A stretch of DNA of 64,000 bases from Streptomyces sp. NBC_01268 (GTDB lineage Bacteria; Actinomycetota; Actinomycetes; Streptomycetales; Streptomycetaceae), in NCBI RefSeq assembly GCF_036240795.1, contig NZ_CP108454.1, forward strand, positions 6,570,001-6,634,000. The letters run 5' to 3'. Made by a program: the position numbers and the translations under genes. Below, piece by piece: positions 49,068 to 56,797 of this stretch (positions within the stretch are counted from its first letter, which is position 1; every line of letters starts with the position of its first letter). The notes under the pieces are model-generated. The model was not told the DNA's origin and did no database searches. It was given only the letters and a program-made list of their open reading frames with translations.

Positions 49068-49802
49068 ATGAACCGCAGGCAGTTACTCCGCGCCACCACC
49101 GCCCTCGGCGCCACGGGCACCCTCGCGGCCACGGCCGTACCGGCCGGCGCCGCTTCCGGCCCCGCCGCCGCGCCCGCCCCCGCCCCGAACCGGCCGCTGC
49201 GCGTGCACATCCCGCTCTTCGACGGCGTCGAGGAGCTCGACTTCGCCGCCCCGTACGAGGTCCTCTCCGGAGCGGGCTTCTTCACCAGCCGCCCGGTGGA
49301 AGTCCGTTACGTCTCCGCCACCGGCGCGCGCTCCGTCACCGCCGCCTACGGGACGGCCGTCCGCGGCGTCCGGCCCTGGGCGCCCGAGGAGGCCGACGTC
49401 CTCCTCGTCCCCGGCGGCGGGTACGCGCGGCGGGACAGCCCGGGGGTCTGGGCGGAGATCGACCGGGGGACCCTGCCCCGGGCCCTCGCGGCCGCCGCCC
49501 GCCCGGGACTCACCGTCGCCGCGCTCTGCACCGGCGTCATGCTCCTGTCGGCGGCCGGCCTGACCCGGGGGCGCCCCTGCACCACCCACCACAAGGCCAA
49601 GGCCGACCTGGAGGGCCAGGGCGGCCTGGTCAAGAACGCCCGGGTCGTCGACGACGGCGACCTCGTCACCGCGGGCGGCGTCACCTCAGGCCTGGAGCTC
49701 GCCCTGTGGCTGGTCCACCGCGAGCTCGGCTCCGACGCCGCCACCGGCCTGGAGTCGATGCTGGAGTACGAGGCCCGCGGCACGGTCTGGACCTCCGCCT
49801 AG
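49068..49802 (+). CDS. Exported DJ-1/PfpI-family protein with TTA codon
   Basis: DJ-1/PfpI (class I glutamine amidotransferase-like) protein of 244 aa with a twin-arginine signal: MNRRQLLRATTALGATGTLA, cleaved near VPAGAAS. The mature part starts VHIPLFDGVEELDFAAPYEV, has the LLVPGGGY turn and the nucleophile elbow AALCTGVMLLSAAG with a Cys, then CTTHHKAKADL. It resembles the isonitrile-hydratase/transcription-regulator-like branch without the HTH. Tat export of such a protein is unusual. Leu6 is encoded by TTA (49083-49085), so translation may depend on bldA. ATG 49068 follows CCAGGAGCTTCCG. Function is open. Confidence 0.8.
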   Translation: MNRRQLLRATTALGATGTLAATAVPAGAASGPAAAPAPAPNRPLRVHIPLFDGVEELDFAAPYEVLSGAGFFTSRPVEVRYVSATGARSVTAAYGTAVRGVRPWAPEEADVLLVPGGGYARRDSPGVWAEIDRGTLPRALAAAARPGLTVAALCTGVMLLSAAGLTRGRPCTTHHKAKADLEGQGGLVKNARVVDDGDLVTAGGVTSGLELALWLVHRELGSDAATGLESMLEYEARGTVWTSA

Positions 49803-49805
49803 GAG

Positions 49806-49828
49806 CCGGGCGGGGCCCCACCGCCCGG
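49806..49828. terminator. Short hairpin after DJ-1-like gene
   Basis: 8-bp arms CCGGGCGG (49806-49813) and CCGCCCGG (49821-49828) with a 7-nt loop, between convergent genes. Confidence 0.55.
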
Positions 49829-49832
49829 GGTC

Positions 49833-51167
49833 CTACAGGCCCACGTCGCGGGCCTGGAGGTCGGCCTGGGTCTCGCGGCGCACCAGCAGGCGGCTCGTCC
49901 CCGCCGCGACGGCCACCACGGGCGGACGGCCGACCAGGTTGTACGTGGAGGCCATCGACAGGTGGTACGCGCCGGCCACCGGCACCGCGAGCAGGTCGCC
50001 CGGGTGCACGTCCGAGGGCAGCACGACGTCCTCGGCCAGGACGTCCCCGGCCTCGCAGTGGCGCCCCACGACCGTCGCCCGCCGGGCCGCCGCCCCGGAC
50101 CGGCGCCCGATCAGCCGGGGCGCGTACCGCACCCCGTACAGCGCCGGGCGCGGGTTGTCGCTCATGCCCCCGTCCACGGCGACGAAGAAGCGCTCGGGCG
50201 TCGCCTTGACCGCGAGGACCCGGTAGACGACGACCCCGGCCGGGCCCGTCACCGCCCGCCCCGGTTCGATGACGAGCCGGGGCACGGGCAGCCCCGCGCC
50301 CGCGCAGCTCTCGGCCAGTTCGGACCGCACCCTGCGGGCGAGGGCGGTCAGGTCGAGCGCGGGGTCGCCCGGCCGGTACGCGATGCCGTGCCCGCCGCCG
50401 AGGTCGAGCTCGGACAGCACCACCCCGTGCGCGTCCCGGGTGCGGGCCATCAGCCCCACCATCCGGCGGACGGCGACCAGATACGGCTTGACGTCGGTGA
50501 TCTGGGAGCCGAGGTGGCAGTGCAGCCCGGTGAGCCGCAGCCGGGGCTGGCCGATCAGACGGGTGATGGCGTGCTGGGCGTGCCCGTCCCGCAGCGAGAG
50601 CCCGAACTTCTGGTCGTCGGAGCCGGTCCGGATCTTGGCGTGGCCGCCCGCGCTGATGCCGGGCGTCACCCGCAGCAGCACCCGCTGCCGCTCGCCCGGC
50701 CCGACGGCGGCGGCGATCCGCGCGATCTCGGCGGGGCTGTCGATGACGATCCGGCCCACGCCGAGCCGCAGCGCCGTCCGCAGGTCCTCCGGGGACTTGG
50801 CGTTGCCGTGCAGCAGGATCCGCTCGGGCGGAAAGCCGGTGGTGACGGCGAGTTCGAGCTCCCCGGCGGAACAGACGTCCAGGCCGAGGCCCTCCTCCTC
50901 GACCCAGTGGGCCAGGGCGCGGCACAGGAACGCCTTGGCCGCGTAGTGGACGTCGGCCTCGGGGAACGCGTCCCGATAGGTGCGGCAGCGCTCGCGGACC
51001 TCGGCCTCGTCGAGGACGTAGACGGGGGTGCCGTGGCTCTCGGCGAGCTCGTCCAGCGGCACGCCGCCGACGGACAGGCCTCCGTGGGGCCGCTCTTCGG
51101 TGCTGGCGGGCCACACGGACAGGTCGCCCGCCGGGACGGCGACCGGAGGCAGCGGCGTGACGGTCAT
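49833..51167 (-). CDS. Diaminopimelate decarboxylase-family protein
   Basis: PLP-dependent decarboxylase of the LysA/alanine-racemase fold, 444 aa, that would convert meso-diaminopimelate to lysine. The PLP lysine is in VHYAAKAFLCRAL (about residue 73), with GLDVCSAGEL, LHGNAKSPEDL, GLHCHLGSQI, DLGGGHGIAYRPGD, VIEPGRAVTGPAG and the C-terminal ATVVGRHCEAGDVL (with the dimer Cys) all present. ATG 51167 (MTVTPLPPVAV) is preferred; upstream codons are not protein-like. It is not linked to other lysine genes here, so it may be a second lysA or a relative acting on another amino acid. It is coupled to the small gene behind it by 14-bp spacing. Confidence 0.85.
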   Translation of the reverse strand: MTVTPLPPVAVPAGDLSVWPASTEERPHGGLSVGGVPLDELAESHGTPVYVLDEAEVRERCRTYRDAFPEADVHYAAKAFLCRALAHWVEEEGLGLDVCSAGELELAVTTGFPPERILLHGNAKSPEDLRTALRLGVGRIVIDSPAEIARIAAAVGPGERQRVLLRVTPGISAGGHAKIRTGSDDQKFGLSLRDGHAQHAITRLIGQPRLRLTGLHCHLGSQITDVKPYLVAVRRMVGLMARTRDAHGVVLSELDLGGGHGIAYRPGDPALDLTALARRVRSELAESCAGAGLPVPRLVIEPGRAVTGPAGVVVYRVLAVKATPERFFVAVDGGMSDNPRPALYGVRYAPRLIGRRSGAAARRATVVGRHCEAGDVLAEDVVLPSDVHPGDLLAVPVAGAYHLSMASTYNLVGRPPVVAVAAGTSRLLVRRETQADLQARDVGL

Positions 51168-51181
51168 CTCGGGGCCGCCCT

Positions 51182-51544
51182 TCAGCGCGCGGACGCGGTC
51201 AGGGGGCGGACGGGGGCGGCGACCCGGGGGACGGCGGCCCCGCCCGGGACCGGTGCCGTCAGCGTCGGGTCGACGGCCAGGGCGTCGATGCCCAGCGGCC
51301 GTACCAGCGCCCGCAGCGCGGGCTCGGAGAGCGACGTCCACGGCTGGTCGGCGCCGAGGACGGCACGCAGCCGCGCGGGAGTCGTGAACGCCACCGCCGT
51401 ACGGGCGCCGACGGGGGTGCGGAAGAGGCGGGCGGCGCAGCCGTGGGCCACCGGCCGGACGGGCACGCAGAGCCGTCCGGCCGGCACCTGTTCGGAAGGC
51501 TCGGGATCGTCGCCGTACAGATCACCGCACTGGACGTGGGGCAT
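51182..51544 (-). CDS. SseB-like small protein (SAV_915-type)
   Basis: Small cytoplasmic protein of 120 aa, similar in layout to SseB/SAV_915-like proteins of actinomycetes: LCVPVRPVAHGCAARLFRTP, then VGARTAVAFTTPARLRAVLGADQPWTSLSE, ALRALVRPLGIDALAVDP. No enzymatic motif is visible. ATG 51544 (MPHVQCGDLYGDD) is the start; the longer frame is non-coding. It lies 14 bp upstream of the decarboxylase gene in the same direction and is probably cotranscribed. The family function is unknown to me. Confidence 0.7.
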   Translation of the reverse strand: MPHVQCGDLYGDDPEPSEQVPAGRLCVPVRPVAHGCAARLFRTPVGARTAVAFTTPARLRAVLGADQPWTSLSEPALRALVRPLGIDALAVDPTLTAPVPGGAAVPRVAAPVRPLTASAR

Positions 51545-51941
51545 GGTTCCTCCAGGGAACGGGCGTGCGCTCCGGCGGAGTTCGCGCCGGGGCGGTGAGC
51601 CGAAGCTACGCCCGCCCCCGGTGCCCGGGAGCTCCCCTGACGTACCCCTGACGCCGGTTTGACGCGAATCGCGCGCCTGAGTGGCGCCGAATCGTCCGCC
51701 GGAACCTCCGCCTACGTGGCGCCGGATCCTCCGCCGGACCGCGGCCGGATCCTCCGCCGGACCGCCGGCCGGGCCGCCGGGCGGGCCGCCGGGCGGGCCG
51801 GCCGGCCGGCGGTCCGCCCGATCGTTCGCGTTCGCCCGGACGTCACCGACGCGACGCCGGGACGGCCGGGCCAGGGCCCCCGCGTGACGAGATTGCGCGA
51901 TCACCTCGATCCGCGCGCGGGGAGCTGGCACGCTTGCCGTC
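51545..51941. repeat. GC-rich repeat spacer (CCGGATCCTCCGCCGGACC units)
   Basis: About 400 bp between divergent genes. From 51690 to 51830 it consists of imperfect repeats of GTGGCGCCGGATCCTCCGCC and GGGCCGCCGGGC. Long open frames run through it but follow the repeats. The distal part, before GTG 51942, is less GC-rich and includes CACGCTTGCCGTCGTGACGT, perhaps the promoter. No gene is supported. Confidence 0.55.
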
Positions 51942-53027
51942 GTGACGTACGTCGTAACCGTGGAAACGTGCATACCCCAAGGTGCTCCCGAGCTGGACGA
52001 GCTGCGCCGGATCGGGGCCGGGACGCTGCTGGAGCGGGGCTTCGACTCCGTGGCCGGGGTCGAGGGGCCCGACGGGGTCGAGGTCGGCGTCCTCGACGTC
52101 GTCGTCGGGGTCCATCCCGGCGGTGCGGTGCTGAACGTGTTCGTCGAGGCACCCTCGCTGGAGGTCGCCGAGGACGCGGTCGGCTCCGTGACCCAGGAGG
52201 TCCTCGACCGGTCCGAGGTGCTCGCCGACTGGGTGGTGGAGAGCAGCGAGGTCAAGCTGCACACCGATCTCGCCCGGGAGAGCCTGGAGGCCGCCGACGG
52301 GCCCGACGCCCCGCCCAGCGATCCGCAGGCGCGGCGCGCCCAGCACGCCCAGAAGGCCGACGAGCCCTTCGAACAGGCCGAGGAGACGCACGACCCCGAG
52401 GCCGAGATCCGGGGCATGGCCGCACGGCTGCGCTCCTTCCCCCCGGCCGCGTTCGGGGTCGTCGACCCCGTCGACGAGTTCGGTGTCGGCCCCTCAGCCG
52501 CCGAACTGGCCGCCGGCGCCCTGGTCTACGGCGCCGAGGTGCTCATCGACGAGCTGTTCGACGACGTGCAGGCCCTCGCCGACGAGGACACCAACGTCGC
52601 CGACTGTGAGGGCCATCTCTGGCACCTGGACCAGCTCCCGGTGCGCTACGCCGCCCGCTACGACGAGCTGTTCGCCCGCCGCTTCCTCGTCACGGCCATC
52701 GCCCTCACCACCCGCTTCACCGACGGCGGCTTCGAACGGCTCGGCTGCCTGGCCGAGGAGCTCGTGCTGAAGTTCCTCCTGGAGCAGGCGCACGTCACCC
52801 TCGACCTGTACGGCCTGCTGGACGACGAGGTCACCGCGGCGCTGGAGTCCTTCTCCGCCGGCGTCTACGAGGACCAGGACTTCGAGTGGCTCTTCGACGA
52901 CGCGGGCGACACCCCGACCGAGCCGACGGTCCTCGGCTTCGGCACCTGGTTCACCCCCTTCGGCGAGGACCGCTACGTGCACCCGTACGCCGCCGACGAG
53001 CTGGTCCAGGAGCCGGAGGACGCGTAG
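51942..53027 (+). CDS. Conserved hypothetical protein (361 aa)
   Basis: Acidic cytoplasmic protein of 361 aa; I recognise no functional motif. The N-terminal third (VVTVETCIPQGAPELDELRR, LLERGFDSVAGVEGPDGV) looks like a small alpha/beta domain. An acidic Ala/Glu-rich linker lies at about residues 115-160, and the C-terminal part (AAGALVYGAEVLIDELFDDV, LFARRFLVTAIALTTRFTDG, CLAEELVLKFLLEQA) is helical. GTG 51942 is the likely start. It precedes the trpF-like gene by 83 bp in the same direction. Similar proteins occur in many actinomycetes, by appearance only. Confidence 0.7.
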   Translation: MTYVVTVETCIPQGAPELDELRRIGAGTLLERGFDSVAGVEGPDGVEVGVLDVVVGVHPGGAVLNVFVEAPSLEVAEDAVGSVTQEVLDRSEVLADWVVESSEVKLHTDLARESLEAADGPDAPPSDPQARRAQHAQKADEPFEQAEETHDPEAEIRGMAARLRSFPPAAFGVVDPVDEFGVGPSAAELAAGALVYGAEVLIDELFDDVQALADEDTNVADCEGHLWHLDQLPVRYAARYDELFARRFLVTAIALTTRFTDGGFERLGCLAEELVLKFLLEQAHVTLDLYGLLDDEVTAALESFSAGVYEDQDFEWLFDDAGDTPTEPTVLGFGTWFTPFGEDRYVHPYAADELVQEPEDA

Positions 53028-53110
53028 GCGGTAGGCTCCCGGGAGGCGGGCCGTCCGGGAGGGGTTCCGGACCCCGCGCCCCGGGAGAAGTCCGCGAGCG
53101 AGGAGCAGCA

Positions 53111-53761
53111 GTGTTCGTCAAGGTGTGCGGGCTCGCCACGACCGCCGACATCGATGTGGCCGCCGAGGCCGGGGCCGAGGCCATCGGCCTGGTGATCAGC
53201 GGGACCAGCGTCCGCGGCCTCGACTGGGACCGGGCGGTGCGCCTCGCCGCCCACGTGCCCTCCCACGTGCGGTCCGTCCTCGTCGTCAACGACACGGCCG
53301 CCGGCGACGCCGCCCGCGCGGCGGACGAGCTCGGCGTCGACGCCCTCCAGCTGCACGGCCCCGCTTATGCCCGGGCCGACTTCGAGGAGGCGGCCCGCAC
53401 CTTCCCGCGCCTGTGGCGCGCCACCTCCCTGAACGAGAAGCCCGACACCCGGGTCGGCGCCTACGGCGAGGAGGTCCTGCTCCTCGACTCGCCCCGCGCC
53501 GGATCCGGCGCCCGCTGGGACCTCTCCCTGCTCGACGCCGCCCGCCCCGAGGGCGCCTGGCTGCTCGCCGGTGGGCTCGCCCCCGACAACGTCGCCGAGG
53601 CGATCCGGCAGGCCCGGCCCTGGGGCGTCGACGTCTCCAGCGGCGTCGAGTCCGCCCCCGGCGTCAAGGACCACGCACGCGTCCACGCCTTCGTCACGGC
53701 CGCCAAAGCCGCCGCCAAAGCCGCCGCCGAGGCCGCGGCGAAGACCGGGGACGCTCCCTAA
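53111..53761 (+). CDS. Phosphoribosylanthranilate isomerase-like protein (TrpF)
   Basis: (beta/alpha)8 isomerase of 216 aa, converting phosphoribosylanthranilate to CdRP in tryptophan synthesis if it is a true TrpF. Visible: KVCGL at the N-terminus (Cys is the general base), IGLVISGTSVRGL, DALQLHG, ARWDLSLL (Asp as general acid), WLLAGGLAPDNVAEAI and DVSSGVES with the phosphate-binding turn. GTG 53111 follows AGGAGCAGCA. Most Streptomyces use the bifunctional PriA and have no trpF, so a separate gene is noteworthy; it is not next to other trp genes. An Ala/Lys-rich tail of about 25 residues at the C-terminus is extra. Confidence 0.8.
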   Translation: MFVKVCGLATTADIDVAAEAGAEAIGLVISGTSVRGLDWDRAVRLAAHVPSHVRSVLVVNDTAAGDAARAADELGVDALQLHGPAYARADFEEAARTFPRLWRATSLNEKPDTRVGAYGEEVLLLDSPRAGSGARWDLSLLDAARPEGAWLLAGGLAPDNVAEAIRQARPWGVDVSSGVESAPGVKDHARVHAFVTAAKAAAKAAAEAAAKTGDAP

Positions 53762-54285
53762 GGGGTGTCCGAGGGCTCGCGGTCCGCCACCCAGCGCCAG
53801 AAGTCGACCATCATCCGCTCGTAGCGGATGCCGAACTCCAGGGCCTCGCGCTGGCCCCGGCTGAGGAGTTCGCCGACGCTCGTGGCGAGCTCCTCGTACT
53901 CCTCCAGGGTCCGGGCGTGCTCCGTGACCTGGACCGGGGCGTGCACCCGGGGGCTCGCGCCGAACCACAGTTTGAGGATGCCGCGTTCCCGCGCCTCGAC
54001 CGGCACGAACGCCGGGTCGTCGAGCCAGCCGCGCAACGCCCGGACGCCGTCCTCCGTGAGCCGCATGAGGCGCCGGTTGCGCCCGCCCTCCCGCCGCGTC
54101 TCCGACAGCAGGCCCGCAGCCAGGAGCCGGTCGCACTGCGCGTACACCTGCGCGTGCGGAACCGACCAGAACGGCGCCACCGTACGGGCGGCCTCGACCT
54201 TCACGTCGTAGGGGCTGGCCTCGCCCAACGCGTCGATGATGCCGAGCACCAGGAACGAGGGCGTGGTCAACCGGACTTCAGACAT
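53758..54285 (-). CDS. PadR-family transcriptional regulator
   Basis: PadR-type regulator of 175 aa: TTPSFLVLGIIDALGEASPYDV and APFWSVPHAQVYAQCDRLLAAGLL and RRLMRLTEDGVRALRGWLDD form the winged HTH (residues 1-90), followed by a C-terminal helical dimer domain. ATG 54285 (MSEVRLTTP) is preferred to the upstream ATG at 54300. Its end overlaps the convergent trpF-like stop by 4 bp. It is downstream of the membrane protein gene at 54323 on the same strand, with 38 bp between. Targets may include that gene or the hairpin region at 56608; the latter is speculation. Confidence 0.87.
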   Translation of the reverse strand: MSEVRLTTPSFLVLGIIDALGEASPYDVKVEAARTVAPFWSVPHAQVYAQCDRLLAAGLLSETRREGGRNRRLMRLTEDGVRALRGWLDDPAFVPVEARERGILKLWFGASPRVHAPVQVTEHARTLEEYEELATSVGELLSRGQREALEFGIRYERMMVDFWRWVADREPSDTP

Positions 54286-54322
54286 GCCGCGACCGTACAC
54301 GCAGCCGACGGCCGGGACGGGG

Positions 54323-55186
54323 TCAGCCGGTGGCCGCCGCCAGGTGCCGGGTCCACAGCACCTGGCCGGACACCCCCGTCGCCAGCAGTCCGACGACCAG
54401 ACCGACCAGACTCAGGGCCGGCCCGGAGCCCCAGTCGACCGCCGAGGCATGCACGGCCAGCAGCACCGCCGCCGCGAGCGCGACCAGCGGCACGGACAGC
54501 AACGCGGGCCGGATGCGCGCCAGATCGTCCTCGGCGAGCGAACCCAGCACCCCCACCCCGAGCGCGAGCGCCCACACCCCGAGCCCCTGGGCGTCGGCCC
54601 GGCTCACCGCCCAGGGCACCAGGGCGCCCCAGAACGCGGGCGAGACGAGCAGCCCCGTGCCGAGGCCGAACCAGCCCGCCCCCAGCAGTGCCAGCGCGGG
54701 CTTCGACCAGCCGGGCAGCGGGGCGATCCGCGCGACCGGGGCCCGCACCGGCCGGCGCAGCTGCAGCACCAGGCAGACCACCGCGCCCAGCGCCAGCAGG
54801 GCGAGCGTCGCGACCCAGCCCAGGCTGAACAGGACGAGGAAGATCGGGCCGCCGGACACCACCCGCAGGGCGCCGCCGTTGAGCAGCGACACCGCGAACA
54901 GGCCGACGAGCACGACCGCGAGCGGCCAGATCAGGGTCCGCACCTCCGCCCAGCTCCCGGACCGGCCGACGGTGAGCAGCGCCGGTGCCACGCCCGCCAT
55001 CGCCGCCCCGAGGAGCCCGGGGCTGAGTGCCTCGGGAGACACCCACGGCCCGGCGGCGTGCCCGGTGACGCTCGCGACGACGAGGAGCGCGCCGACGCCG
55101 ATGCTGATCAGGGCCACGGCCGTGCTGAGCACGACCACCCCGGGGGCGAGCTCGCGGCCGTCCGTCCTGCCGGAGGTGCTGGTCAT
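54323..55186 (-). CDS. Hypothetical integral membrane protein (287 aa)
   Basis: Multi-spanning membrane protein with about eight hydrophobic helices (ALISIGVGALLVVASVTGHA, LIWPLAVVLVGLFAVSLL, GPIFLVLFSLGWVATLALLA, PALALLGAGWFGLGTGLLVS and others). No family is recognised. The loops are short and the N-terminus is Ser/Thr/Gly-rich. ATG 55186 follows an AGGAG-poor stretch. It lies upstream of the PadR gene on the same strand. Between it and the next gene is a 90-bp polypurine repeat. Confidence 0.7.
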   Translation of the reverse strand: MTSTSGRTDGRELAPGVVVLSTAVALISIGVGALLVVASVTGHAAGPWVSPEALSPGLLGAAMAGVAPALLTVGRSGSWAEVRTLIWPLAVVLVGLFAVSLLNGGALRVVSGGPIFLVLFSLGWVATLALLALGAVVCLVLQLRRPVRAPVARIAPLPGWSKPALALLGAGWFGLGTGLLVSPAFWGALVPWAVSRADAQGLGVWALALGVGVLGSLAEDDLARIRPALLSVPLVALAAAVLLAVHASAVDWGSGPALSLVGLVVGLLATGVSGQVLWTRHLAAATG

Positions 55187-55200
55187 GGCTGCTCCGTCTC

Positions 55201-55290
55201 GGCGGGGAGAAGGGGGAGAAGGGGAAGAAGAGGGAGAAGGGGAAGAAGAGGGAGAAGGAGGAGGGAGGGGGAGAGGGGGGAGCGGGACGG
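55201..55290. repeat. Polypurine tract with 18-bp tandem repeats
   Basis: About 90 bp almost purely purine on the plus strand. It contains two copies of the 18-bp unit GGGAGAAGGGGAAGAAGA (55214-55231 and 55232-55249) and a half copy. It lies between two leftward membrane protein genes, whose transcript would have a polypyrimidine stretch here. Confidence 0.75.
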
Positions 55291-55301
55291 GGAATGGGCG
55301 G

Positions 55302-56594
55302 TCAGGCGGCTTCCGCCGTCGGTACGGGGTCCGGTGCCGCGGGGTCCCCGGCGTCCGACCGGCGCCGCGACGCCTCCCGCCCGTACAGCACCCGCAGGCT
55401 CAGCACCGTGTTCGCCGCGAAGGCCATGAAGCCGCAGCCGATCCCGGCGCCCGCGACCAGCGCCGTCAGCGGGTCGAGGCCCGTCGCGCGTTCGAACACC
55501 GTCGCCGTGCCCGCCGACAGCGCGGGCGCCAGGCACAGGGCGGCCAGCTGGGTGCGCCACTCCTCGCGCGGCCAGTGCGCGCCGCGCCGGTCCGCCCGCA
55601 GGGCCCGCAGGTGCAGGACGGCCGCGATCACGACGTACGGCACGAGGTAGGCGAGGAGCAGCCGGCGGCCCTCGGTGCCGTGGCCGAGGAAGGCCCGCCC
55701 GAGCCAGACGAGGCCGGCCGCGCCCAGCACGTGGGCGGCGGCCAGCACCGGTACGGGGCACCAGCTGCCGGTGACGGTGGGCAGCTCCTCGCGCCGGTCC
55801 AGGGCGCGGGAGGCGAGCAGCGCGCCGAAGGCGACGAGGGCGCCCAGGTGCATGATCGCGACCCGGTTGACGTCCTGGAGGGAGAGCCCGGGGTAGAGCA
55901 CGGGCAGCGCGCCCCATTCGAGGCGCAGCAGCGGGGCGGTCATCAGGTAGCCGTAGCCGAGCAGCATCCACCGCTGGTGCAGTTCCGGGAGTCCGGCGAC
56001 GGCGGTGAGGACGCCGAAGGTCACGCTGAAGACGGTGCCGGCCAGGATCGTGGCGAGCACGATCCAGAACGCGGCGCCGCTGAAGGCCTCGTGGGGCGGG
56101 GTGCGCGCGAGGTAGACGGCGGCGCCGGCCATCGAGGCGTAGACGACGACGGCGTACGCGATCCCGGCCGCCCGGTGGAGCCGGATCCGGCGGCGGACCG
56201 CCGAGAGCAGCTGGAGCGGGCCGAGCAGCATGAGCAGTCCGCCGAGGACGGAGTGCGCGAACAGCGGGACGAGGCTGCGGGTGTACGGACCCATCCGGTC
56301 GCGGACGGCGTCGGCGACGTACCCGGGCGACACCGACCTGCCGAGCAGCCACTCGCCGAACGCCGGGGCGCCGGGGCTGGCGTACGGCCACAGCTCGGTC
56401 ATGGCGATCGGGGCGTAGAGGAGGCAGGTGACGGTCACGGCGATCGCGGCGATCCGGGCCAGGCGCGGAGCTCGACGCGGAGCCGGTGGCCCTTCCTGCC
56501 GCGGTCCTCGGCGCGGGCCCGGGAGCCGACCCCGCCGCGGTTCCCGTCCCGGCCCTCGGCGCGGACCGTCGTGTGTGTCCGTCGCACCTGCCAT
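55302..56594 (-). CDS. DUF2306-type membrane protein
   Basis: Integral membrane protein of 430 aa with about ten helices. It shows the DUF2306 pattern: RRRIRLHRAAGIAYAVVVYA (R-x-x-x-H-R-x-x-G), WIVLATILAGTVFSVTFGVL, GLPELHQRWMLLGYGYLMTA and PLLRLEWGAL. An Arg/Pro/Gly-rich tail of about 60 residues precedes the first helix, probably cytoplasmic. DUF2306 has no established function. ATG 56594 (MAGATDTHDGP) is preferred. A 14-bp inverted repeat lies 14 bp upstream of the start and may be its operator, or a terminator for the genes upstream. Confidence 0.8.
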   Translation of the reverse strand: MAGATDTHDGPRRGPGREPRRGRLPGPRRGPRQEGPPAPRRAPRLARIAAIAVTVTCLLYAPIAMTELWPYASPGAPAFGEWLLGRSVSPGYVADAVRDRMGPYTRSLVPLFAHSVLGGLLMLLGPLQLLSAVRRRIRLHRAAGIAYAVVVYASMAGAAVYLARTPPHEAFSGAAFWIVLATILAGTVFSVTFGVLTAVAGLPELHQRWMLLGYGYLMTAPLLRLEWGALPVLYPGLSLQDVNRVAIMHLGALVAFGALLASRALDRREELPTVTGSWCPVPVLAAAHVLGAAGLVWLGRAFLGHGTEGRRLLLAYLVPYVVIAAVLHLRALRADRRGAHWPREEWRTQLAALCLAPALSAGTATVFERATGLDPLTALVAGAGIGCGFMAFAANTVLSLRVLYGREASRRRSDAGDPAAPDPVPTAEAA

Positions 56595-56607
56595 GGAGGC
56601 GCCCCCG

Positions 56608-56640
56608 TTCCTCGATAGTCCTTTCTGGACTATCGAGGAA
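56608..56640. promoter_or_regulatory. 14-bp perfect inverted repeat (operator or terminator)
   Basis: TTCCTCGATAGTCC (56608-56621) and its complement (56627-56640) flank a TTTCT loop. It sits between the end of the operon at 56798 and the DUF2306-type gene start at 56594. Lower GC content than the surroundings favours an operator; a hairpin terminator for the operon is also possible. Confidence 0.55.
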
Positions 56641-56797
56641 GGTAGGGCCAACCTCCGCTCCGGTCAATGCCCCGTACCTACCGGCGAGTTCGCGTCGTCC
56701 GGCGCGGGACGCGGACATGGCCGTGCCCCGGCGGCGGGGGACGGCGCGCCGGGGCACGGAGCTCGGGAAAGCCGGCGGGGTCTGCCGGGCGAAGGTG

